DNA of 10,040 nt from an uncultured Eubacteriales bacterium. GTDB lineage: Bacteria; Bacillota; Clostridia; Oscillospirales; Butyricicoccaceae. Under the pieces are notes generated by a model. The model had not been told where the DNA came from. It was given only the letters and a program-made list of their open reading frames with translations, and ran no database searches. The position numbers were made by a program, and so were the translations under genes. How positions within the stretch are numbered: the first letter of the stretch is position 1; each line of letters opens with the position of its first letter. Below are positions 6,002 through 10,040 of the stretch, in pieces. Location: assembly GCA_934630445.1 (NCBI GenBank), contig CAKTWY010000089.1, forward strand, positions 1 through 10,040, given 5' to 3'.

Positions 6002-6433
6002 ATGGCTATCAGACAGATTTCCGTATTTTGTGAGAACCGCAAGGGGAAGCTTGCGCAGATCACAAAGATCCTCGCTGACGCGAAGATTGATATTCGCGCG
6101 TTTTCCATCGCCGACACGACCGATTTTGGGATTCTCAGGCTGATCGTCAACGACCCGCAGAAGGCCCTGGACACGCTGAGCGAGCACGATGTCGTGGTTT
6201 CGACAACACAGGTCATCGCGGTGCGTATTTCCGATCAGCCCGGGGCGATGCACAATGTACTTTCCCTTTTAGACGAGCACGGCGTCAACGTCGAATATGC
6301 GTATGCGTTCCTCACGCGCAAGTGTTCGGATGCGTTCGTCATCCTGCGCATAGACGATGTGCCCGGCGCGGTGCAGACGCTTCAGGCAGCCGGCGTGCAG
6401 ATTGTCGGCGAGGACGAGGTCTACAGCATCTGA
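6002..6433 (+). CDS. Tandem ACT-domain protein
   Basis: A 143-aa protein composed of two ACT domains and nothing else: ACT1 at about 2-68, with the ligand-site glycine in ENRKGKLAQI (G15), and ACT2 at about 71-140, with D-Q-PGAM (G81) at the equivalent turn. Each has the beta-alpha-beta-beta-alpha-beta pattern. ACT domains bind amino acids and usually control enzymes or regulators. Free-standing double-ACT proteins of this type are frequent beside iorAB/paaK genes, so it is inferred to sense an aromatic amino acid or a product of the pathway. The ATG at 6002 is preferred because GGAG (5991-5994) is 7 nt upstream; the ATG at 5996 lies only 1 nt from the SD. Its TGA overlaps the next start by one base (TGATG). 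It has no DNA-binding or catalytic segment, so any control would be through protein contact. Confidence 0.88.
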   Translation: MAIRQISVFCENRKGKLAQITKILADAKIDIRAFSIADTTDFGILRLIVNDPQKALDTLSEHDVVVSTTQVIAVRISDQPGAMHNVLSLLDEHGVNVEYAYAFLTRKCSDAFVILRIDDVPGAVQTLQAAGVQIVGEDEVYSI

Positions 6434-7695
6434 TGAGAGAGCAGCTTGGTTTATCGGAAAAGGCAGTCGCGCTCGGCGAAAAGGCCGAGCGCGACTGCGC
6501 GCCTTATTTTGAGCGCATTGACCGCGTCGCTTTTGAAATTACGGCGCGCGTGCTCGCAGCATTTCGCACGCACCGTGTGTCCGACACGCTGTTTGCAGGT
6601 ACTACGGGCTACGGCTACGACGACCGCGGACGCGATACGCTGGAGGAGATCTACGCAGATGTGCTTGGCGCTGAGGCGGCGCTGGTGCGCATCGGCTTTG
6701 TCAACGGCACGCATGCCATTGCATGTGCGCTTTTTTCCGCTGTGCGTTCGGGCGACGCTGTGCTTTCGGCCACGGGATCGGTGTATGACACGCTGCAGAC
6801 CGTCGTCGGACTTGGGGAAGAGAAGCGCGGCACCTTTGCAGATTACAATATCGAATACCGCGAGACGCCGCTCAGCGCCCAAGGGCAGCCCGATTATGCG
6901 GCCATCGGCCGCGACGCGGCGGATCCGAAGATCAAAGCCGTGTTCATTCAGCGCTCCAAGGGATATGCCGTGCGTGAGACGCTCTCGTGCGAAGAGATCG
7001 AAATGATCGTGAAGACGGTCCGCGCGGTCAATCCATCCGCCGCGATCATTGTCGACAACTGCTATGGGGAGTTTGTCCAGACGCGCGAGCCGTGTATGGC
7101 CGGGGCCGACCTTGTCGCCGGTTCGCTGATCAAAAATCCCGGCGGCGGCCTCGCGCCGACGGGCGGATATATCGCCGGGCGCCGCGACCTTGTCGAGGCG
7201 GCGGCTTATCGCCTGACTGTGCCTGGGATCGGCGGGGAGTGCGGCACTTCGCTCGGGCAGAACCGCCTTTTATATCAGGGGTTTTTTATGGCTCCGCATA
7301 TTGTGGCGCAGGCACTCAAAACGGCCGTGTTCTGCGCGCGCGTGATGGAGCTTTTGGGCTATGACGTGTCTCCGCGTTACGATGCGGTGCGCCATGATAT
7401 CATCCAGATGATACACTTCGGCGCGCCTGAGCCGCTTTTGCAGTTTTGCAGGGGCATCCAGTCGGGCGCGCCGGTCGACTCGTTCGTCACGCCCGAGCCG
7501 TGGGATATGCCGGGCTACGACGCGCAGGTTGTCATGGCCGCGGGCGCGTTTATTCAGGGCGCGTCGATCGAGCTTTCGGCCGACGCACCGATGCGCGCGC
7601 CGTACACGGCTTATATGCAGGGCGGCATCACCTATGAGAGCGGCAAGCTCGGTATCCTCCTTGCGGCACAGGCGCTGATGGGGGAGCGCGCCTGA
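6433..7695 (+). CDS. PLP-dependent methionine gamma-lyase/aluminium-resistance family protein
   Basis: A 420-aa cytoplasmic fold-type I PLP enzyme of the family called 'methionine gamma-lyase family' or 'aluminum resistance protein' (YnbB-like). Visible features are the N-terminal F-AGTTGYGYDDRGRDTLE (54-71); R-I-GFVNGTHAI (86-96); S-ATGSVYDTL (112-121); the cofactor-ring aspartate in I-I-VDNCYGEF (D208 within 205-214); and the probable Schiff-base lysine K234 in G-SLIKNPGGGLAPTGG. Annotated members are inferred to cleave C-S bonds of sulfur amino acids, but their real reaction is poorly established. The start (6433) overlaps the ACT stop by one base, with no strong SD, so translation by coupling is likely. 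Family members are more often seen in other neighbourhoods, so membership in an arylpyruvate oxidoreductase operon is notable. It is the last gene before the terminator at 7732-7780. Confidence 0.9.
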   Translation: MREQLGLSEKAVALGEKAERDCAPYFERIDRVAFEITARVLAAFRTHRVSDTLFAGTTGYGYDDRGRDTLEEIYADVLGAEAALVRIGFVNGTHAIACALFSAVRSGDAVLSATGSVYDTLQTVVGLGEEKRGTFADYNIEYRETPLSAQGQPDYAAIGRDAADPKIKAVFIQRSKGYAVRETLSCEEIEMIVKTVRAVNPSAAIIVDNCYGEFVQTREPCMAGADLVAGSLIKNPGGGLAPTGGYIAGRRDLVEAAAYRLTVPGIGGECGTSLGQNRLLYQGFFMAPHIVAQALKTAVFCARVMELLGYDVSPRYDAVRHDIIQMIHFGAPEPLLQFCRGIQSGAPVDSFVTPEPWDMPGYDAQVVMAAGAFIQGASIELSADAPMRAPYTAYMQGGITYESGKLGILLAAQALMGERA

Positions 7696-7731
7696 TTGGA
7701 AGGCCCATTCCGCGCCGGACCCAAAATGGTA

Positions 7732-7780
7732 AAACATCCGCTGCAGAGCATGTACGGCTCTGCAACGGATGTTTCTTTTC
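7732..7780. terminator. Strong bidirectional terminator between convergent units
   Basis: AAACATCCG (7732-7740) pairs with CGGATGTTT (7766-7774); after one C/A mismatch, TGCAGAGC (7742-7749) pairs with GCTCTGCA (7757-7764), closing a 7-nt loop. The rightward transcript ends in TTTCTTTT and the leftward one in a T-rich run, so it serves both the rightward operon and the leftward 32-aa gene. Confidence 0.88.
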
Positions 7781-7793
7781 GGCACGTTTTGTG

Positions 7794-7822
7794 TTGACGA
7801 TTCTGCTCTATTTCTGCACAAT
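7794..7822 (+). promoter_or_regulatory. Possible antisense promoter facing the 32-aa gene
   Basis: TTGACG (7794-7799) and CACAAT (7817-7822) are separated by 17 nt (5/6 and 4/6 matches). No rightward gene follows, so a transcript would be antisense to the small ORF at 7841-7939. A short stem, AAACCG (7998-8003)/CGGTTT (8009-8014) followed by T, could end it at about 8016. This rests on motif spacing only. Confidence 0.3.
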
Positions 7823-7840
7823 GAACCGGGCGTGCCGGCA

Positions 7841-7939
7841 TTATTTTTGGATAAAAATCTTAAAAATAAGATAGACTACCAGAACGATGCAAAACATGAT
7901 CGCCGGCACAAACAGGGTGTTCAGACTGAATGGATCCAT
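7841..7939 (-). CDS. Small single-span membrane peptide (32 aa)
   Basis: A 32-residue ORF with an ATG start and TAA stop. It encodes a short polar head (MDPFSLNT), a hydrophobic helix of about 20 residues (FVPAIMFCIVLVVYLIF) and a short basic tail (K-I-F-I-Q-K). By the positive-inside rule the tail would face the cytoplasm. Support for expression: a promoter at 8042-8070 (TTGCGT-17-TATACT), a strong GGAGGTG SD (7961-7967) and a terminator after it (7732-7780). The SD is 21 nt from the ATG, but a perfect 5-bp hairpin (7946-7958) lies between them and would bring them to a normal distance. An in-frame GTG overlaps the SD itself and is unlikely to be the start. No family is recognised. It may be a small membrane regulator or a type I toxin-like peptide; both are inferences. 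Confidence 0.55.
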   Translation of the reverse strand: MDPFSLNTLFVPAIMFCIVLVVYLIFKIFIQK

Positions 7940-7945
7940 AAATAT

Positions 7946-7967
7946 GCGCGATACGCGCTTCACCTCC
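7946..7967 (-). promoter_or_regulatory. Shine-Dalgarno plus spacer hairpin of the 32-aa gene
   Basis: On the reverse strand GGAGGTG (7961-7967) is followed by GCGCG-TAT-CGCGC (7946-7958), a perfect 5-bp hairpin, then ATATTT and ATG. The linear spacing is too long, but with the hairpin folded the effective SD-to-start distance is about 8 nt. Confidence 0.5.
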
Positions 7968-8041
7968 GCTGCAGAGAATCATTCATGCCTGCCGAACAAA
8001 CCGCACGTCGGTTTTCCGCCTGTTCAGCGAACATTGAATAA

Positions 8042-8070
8042 AGTATACAGCAGAAGCGGCGAAAACGCAA
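8042..8070 (-). promoter_or_regulatory. Promoter of the 32-aa membrane peptide gene
   Basis: On the reverse strand TTGCGT (8065-8070) and TATACT (8042-8047) are 17 nt apart. The predicted start is near 8035, giving a leader of about 96 nt. The -35 lies in the loop of an inverted repeat, GCGGCGA (8056-8062)/TCGCCGC (8082-8088), which may also act as a weak end for the 57-aa gene upstream. Confidence 0.6.
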
Positions 8071-8074
8071 GCAG

Positions 8075-8248
8075 TCAGCCGTCGCCGCGCAGGAGGTTTT
8101 CAGCGTAATCCTGCAGGCTTGCAAAGGAATTGACGCTGTCGGCACGGCTTTCGATCTGCTCTTTGATATAATCAGGAAGGGTGTCGTAGTATTTTTTAGC
8201 GTCTGCCTGTTCATTGCACAGGGCGTAGAGGTCATGATATTTTTTCAT
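8075..8248 (-). CDS. Small acidic protein (57 aa), second of a tandem pair
   Basis: A 57-aa soluble, mostly helical, acidic protein. The segment KKYYDTLPDYIKEQIESRAD, then S-V-N-S-F-ASLQDYAENL, matches a small-protein type that I associate with Clostridia genomes but for which I know no function. The ATG at 8248 is chosen because AAAGGA lies 8 nt upstream; the frame stays open to 8299, but those codons belong to the preceding gene's end. It overlaps the 59-aa gene by 4 nt (ATGA at 8245-8248), so the two are co-translated. Aligned with its neighbour it shows the same pattern: D, aromatic/hydrophobic pair, L-P/S, I/M-x-x-x-I-D/E, a turn, S/T-x-x-x-L-x-x-Y/W-x-E. The two are therefore probably ancient duplicates. 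Confidence 0.72.
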   Translation of the reverse strand: MKKYHDLYALCNEQADAKKYYDTLPDYIKEQIESRADSVNSFASLQDYAENLLRGDG

Positions 8249-8424
8249 GGTATCTGTCCTTTCATATCTGGAATACCGGAACGGTAGTGTTCGGTCCACA
8301 TTGTCAGTTCGCCGGGCGTGCAGATTTCAATGCCGCACTGATCGATCGCGTTCTGCATTTCCGGCGACAGCGCTAAAAACATGTTCCGAAGACGGGGGTC
8401 ATGCAGATAAAATTCTTTGGACAT
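8245..8424 (-). CDS. Small protein (59 aa), first of a tandem pair
   Basis: A 59-aa ORF from the ATG at 8424 to the TGA at 8245-8247, which overlaps the start of the 57-aa gene (ATGA). A GGAGG SD (8436-8440) lies 11 nt upstream. The protein begins MSKEFYLHDPRLRNMF, continues L-S-PEMQNAIDQCG, and ends with I-C-TPGELTMWTEHYR and a short tail. It contains two cysteines (C30, C35). No TM segment or signal peptide is seen. The pattern of hydrophobic and acidic positions parallels the downstream 57-aa protein, which supports both being real genes of one family. No function is known to me. A leader hairpin (8449-8468) lies just before the SD, and no clear promoter was found. Confidence 0.7.
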   Translation of the reverse strand: MSKEFYLHDPRLRNMFLALSPEMQNAIDQCGIEICTPGELTMWTEHYRSGIPDMKGQIP

Positions 8425-8448
8425 ATTGGATGTTTCCTCCGCTTTTTG

Positions 8449-8468
8449 TGCCGGAACACAGCCCGGCA
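8449..8468 (-). other. Leader hairpin before the tandem small-protein genes
   Basis: TGCCGG (8449-8454) and CCGGCA (8463-8468) form a perfect 6-bp stem with an 8-nt loop about 10 nt upstream of the SD of the 59-aa gene. It is not followed by a U-tract in the leftward direction, so it is more likely a 5'-UTR stem than a terminator. Its role is unknown. Confidence 0.35.
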
Positions 8469-8531
8469 GATACAGTATGCGCCGTTTTCATACGGTACAT
8501 ACAGCGCTTGCAGCGGGATTCGTGAAAAGGC

Positions 8532-8621
8532 AAAAAAGCCGCGGCCCCTTTTTATCGCAGGCGCTCCGGCTGCCCGCAAAAGTGCGGCGCGCGTGCCGCT
8601 GCGGAAATGGATAAAAGGGGC
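8532..8621 (-). terminator. Branched 3' structure with U-tract after the DUF4363 gene
   Basis: Starting 22 nt after the DUF4363 stop, a long closing stem (8610-8621 with 8544-8556; 12 bp plus one bulged base) encloses two hairpins: GCGGC/GCCGC (8584-8588 with 8595-8599) and 8572-8577 with 8557-8562. The second holds a G-U pair only when read as leftward RNA. Six U residues follow within 6 nt (8532-8537). It probably ends the DUF421-DUF4363 transcript, but it is far more elaborate than a simple terminator. Confidence 0.5.
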
Positions 8622-8643
8622 TGATTGTGTCTGGTAAACTGCA

Positions 8644-9024
8644 TCAAAAGATGTTGACGACAGATATTTTTTCCATATCCTTCAGGTGCAGTACTTTCTG
8701 CACCATGCTTTTTTGATAGACGCGAAACTGCACATAGTCGCGATTTTCCAAATATCCCTGTGTCAGGTCAAAATCGACATCCACGTCATCGATTTCCGAA
8801 TGCAGAATAACGGCACCCAGATAGTCGGAAATTCCATGCCAGTGATCCATCGCTTCCTGCATTTTAACAAGCGCCCCTTCTTCGTTCCCGGCGTCGAGCG
8901 CCGCGGCACTCTGGGCGAGAAGGTCGGCCACTGGCTGAACAGCGTGGTCGACGGCATATATATTGAAAATCGACGCAGCAATTATAATGCCCAGGAACGA
9001 CAGGGCGGTTATGAGCCTGCCCAT
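8644..9024 (-). CDS. DUF4363 family protein
   Basis: A 126-aa protein with one N-terminal membrane segment (about 4-24, LITALSFLGIIIAASIF), then an extracytoplasmic helical domain. The helices A-V-QPVADLLAQSAAALDAG and ALVKMQEAMDHWHGISDYLG are followed by an acidic stretch (S-E-I-D-D-V-D-V-D-F) and a region ending in YLENRDYVQF and a hydrophobic C-terminus. The H-W-H and acidic positions are typical of DUF4363 proteins, whose function is unknown. The gene lies 3 nt after the DUF421 gene, with an AGGGGGG SD overlapping that gene's end. DUF4363 genes are often found next to DUF421 genes in Clostridia, so the two products probably work together at the membrane. That is inference from gene pairing, not from a proven complex. 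Confidence 0.83.
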   Translation of the reverse strand: MGRLITALSFLGIIIAASIFNIYAVDHAVQPVADLLAQSAAALDAGNEEGALVKMQEAMDHWHGISDYLGAVILHSEIDDVDVDFDLTQGYLENRDYVQFRVYQKSMVQKVLHLKDMEKISVVNIF

Positions 9025-9027
9025 CTT

Positions 9028-9705
9028 TCAGCCCCCCTTTTCCTTTGCCTGCAGAAAGACCTTGCCTTTCCGGTCTGCAAGCAGTATGAATACATCCCGC
9101 AGGTCAAGCCCTTTCTCGTGCAGGGTCGTTTCCAGCCAGCTCATACTGTGCTCAGCGTCGCGCAGACCGCCCTCGAACAGAACACCATCCGATACAATCA
9201 GATAAAACGCTTCATTGTGATTTTTTTTGATGCCAAGCATTTTGCCCTTCACTGTTTCGGCGTCCGTGTTCAGGATAGCGGTAAGCTGGCCGTTTGTCTC
9301 AATCTGCGCGTAGCGCACGTCCGCCGGATCAAAAATATCCTTACAGCGCAGTTCCTCCATCAGGTCGTCGACGGACATGCGCGTTTTTTTCAGCTGTTCT
9401 TCGATCACATGTCCCTCTTCGATGATACATACAGGCTTTCCGCACAGGACGTTGCGTGCGCGCACGCTTTTGAGAGAAACGACGGAGATGATGATTTCAA
9501 GCGCCACCAGAGTCAGCACTGGGATCACTCCGTGAAAAAGAGGAATGCCGATGTCCTGCATCGGCACTGCAATCAGATCGGAGATCAGGATGGTTACCAC
9601 CAGTTCCGAGGGCTGCATTTGACCGATCTGACGCTTTCCCATCAGGCGAACGGCGATTACGATGAGAAGATACAGGATGATTGTCCGGATCAGAGAAATT
9701 CCCAT
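9028..9705 (-). CDS. DUF421 family (YetF-like) membrane protein
   Basis: A 225-aa protein. Two to three N-terminal membrane helices (about 4-22, 33-50 and 57-77) carry the family hallmark RLMGKRQIGQM then QPSELVVTILISDL (20-44). They are followed by a cytoplasmic domain of two repeated alpha/beta units: C-GKPVCIIEEGHVIEEQL, then R-M-S-V-DDLMEELR (109-120), a Y-A-Q-I-E-TNGQL strand, and a second unit from about 168 with L-I-VSDG. In Bacillus, YetF/YdfS-type DUF421 proteins are linked to the spore inner membrane and germination; the molecular activity is not settled. The start at 9705 fits the first membrane helix and the GGGAG SD 8 nt upstream; upstream in-frame codons to 9861 are unrelated. 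It is transcribed with DUF4363, probably from an unidentified promoter within 9711-9860. Confidence 0.9.
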   Translation of the reverse strand: MGISLIRTIILYLLIVIAVRLMGKRQIGQMQPSELVVTILISDLIAVPMQDIGIPLFHGVIPVLTLVALEIIISVVSLKSVRARNVLCGKPVCIIEEGHVIEEQLKKTRMSVDDLMEELRCKDIFDPADVRYAQIETNGQLTAILNTDAETVKGKMLGIKKNHNEAFYLIVSDGVLFEGGLRDAEHSMSWLETTLHEKGLDLRDVFILLADRKGKVFLQAKEKGG

Positions 9706-9771
9706 AAAACACGCTCCCGTTATACCGCGCCGTCCGGTAAAAGCCGGTGGAGCGGAAGCTTTTGCATCATT

Positions 9772-9822
9772 GCGCTGTGCGGTTCGTTCCCGATTGATCG
9801 GCGCAGCGCTTTTTTTATTTTT
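9772..9822 (+). terminator. Rightward intrinsic terminator with no obvious upstream gene
   Basis: GCGCTGTGC (9772-9780) pairs with GCGCAGCGC (9801-9809; 9 bp with one G-U), and a run of seven T, one A and five T follows (9810-9822). It has the form of a strong rightward terminator, yet every gene to its left for nearly 2 kb is on the other strand. It may insulate the tRNA gene from antisense transcription or end an antisense RNA. Confidence 0.75.
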
Positions 9823-9861
9823 CACCCAATGTCCGGAAATATACATTTTGGAAAAAAACAC

Positions 9862-9890
9862 TTGAAATTACATAGCGTGTGTGGTATCAT
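9862..9890 (+). promoter_or_regulatory. Promoter of the tRNA-Pro gene
   Basis: TTGAAA (9862-9867) and TATCAT (9885-9890) are separated by exactly 17 nt. The predicted start is about 9897, some 12 nt before the tRNA 5' end, which suits a short processed leader. Confidence 0.8.
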
Positions 9891-9908
9891 ATCATTCGTG
9901 GTTCACAT

Positions 9909-9985
9909 CCGGGTGTGGCGCAGTTTGGTAGCGCGCTTGAATGGGGTTCAAGAGGCCTGGAGTTCGAATCTCCACACTCGGACCA
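9909..9985 (+). tRNA. tRNA-Pro (anticodon GGG), CCA encoded
   Basis: The 77-nt sequence folds as a full cloverleaf. The acceptor stem is CCGGGTG/CACTCGG (9909-9915 with 9975-9981, one G-U), with the C1-G72 pair and A73 that mark bacterial tRNA-Pro. The D arm is GCGC-AGTTTGGTA-GCGC, and the anticodon arm CTTGA-ATGGGGT-TCAAG places the anticodon GGG at 9943-9945 (reads CCC and CCU). The T arm is TGGAG-TTCGAAT-CTCCA, and the terminal CCA (9983-9985) is encoded. No second tRNA follows inside the window. Confidence 0.97.
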
Positions 9986-9991
9986 TACGAT

Positions 9992-10040
9992 GATAAATCC
10001 GAACTACATTATCCAAGTGGGTCATGTGTTCGGATTTGTC
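9992..10040. repeat. Long inverted repeat just downstream of the tRNA (window edge)
   Basis: GATAAATCCGAAC (9992-10004) and GTTCGGATTTGTC (10028-10040) form a 13-bp stem (one G-U) with a 23-nt loop, beginning 6 nt after the tRNA 3' end. It could be a terminator, but the window stops at the stem's end, so a U-tract cannot be seen. Confidence 0.6.

Noticed and set aside
8373..8579. Leftward 68-codon frame upstream of the tandem small genes
   Set aside because: It overlaps the SD and coding part of the 59-aa gene in another frame, has no good SD, and its basic, Cys-containing composition does not resemble a known small protein.
8247..8637. Several rightward frames across the small-gene region
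   Set aside because: They have no SD and no promoter, and they cover the inverted repeats at 8544-8621. Arg- and Cys-rich composition suggests non-coding sequence.
8686..9993. Long rightward open frame (435 codons) opposite the DUF4363 and DUF421 genes
   Set aside because: It is the reverse-strand shadow of two recognisable family proteins, has a low-complexity composition rich in His, Gln and Arg, and even runs into the tRNA gene. The DUF421 and DUF4363 reading is clearly better.
9985..10040. Second tRNA or integrase attachment site after tRNA-Pro
   Set aside because: The sequence does not form a cloverleaf and no repeat of the tRNA 3' end is present within the window.

Overview
The window looks like a chromosomal segment of an anaerobic Clostridia-type bacterium, probably a gut member of Oscillospirales/Christensenellales or a relative. 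The reasons are the ferredoxin-dependent 2-oxoacid oxidoreductase, the DUF421/DUF4363 pair, Gram-positive Shine-Dalgarno (SD) sequences and -35/-10 promoters, and a moderately GC-rich coding style. No mobile element, CRISPR array or prophage gene is visible.

Layout. Positions 1-2031 read leftward: a truncated XRE-type regulator (1-199), a split chromate-transporter-like pair (334-1414) and a cysteine-rich DUF3795-like protein (1517-1966) with a near-consensus promoter. A divergent promoter region (about 2003-2088) with a nested inverted repeat separates this from a rightward five-gene operon (2332-7695): phenylacetate-CoA ligase (paaK), indolepyruvate:ferredoxin oxidoreductase alpha and beta (iorA, iorB), a double-ACT protein, and a PLP enzyme of the methionine gamma-lyase/aluminium-resistance family. 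The operon begins with an untranslated leader of about 235 nt. The leader contains an intrinsic terminator and a competing upstream hairpin, so regulation by attenuation is likely. The operon ends at a strong bidirectional terminator (7732-7780).

From 7841 to 9705 genes read leftward again: a 32-residue membrane peptide, two overlapping small proteins of 59 and 57 residues that look like paralogs, a DUF4363 protein and a DUF421 (YetF-like) membrane protein. A rightward tRNA-Pro(GGG) gene with its own promoter closes the window, followed by a long inverted repeat at the edge.

How the genes work together. The central operon fits fermentation of aromatic amino acids: IorAB oxidatively decarboxylates arylpyruvates to arylacetyl-CoA and reduces ferredoxin, PaaK interconverts arylacetates and their CoA thioesters, and the double-ACT protein is a plausible amino-acid sensor. 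The fifth gene is translationally joined to the ACT gene and is the unexpected member. The least explained parts are the attenuator-like leader, the 32-aa peptide whose SD is separated from its start by a small hairpin and which has a possible antisense promoter, the tandem small paralogs, and an orphan rightward terminator in front of the tRNA.
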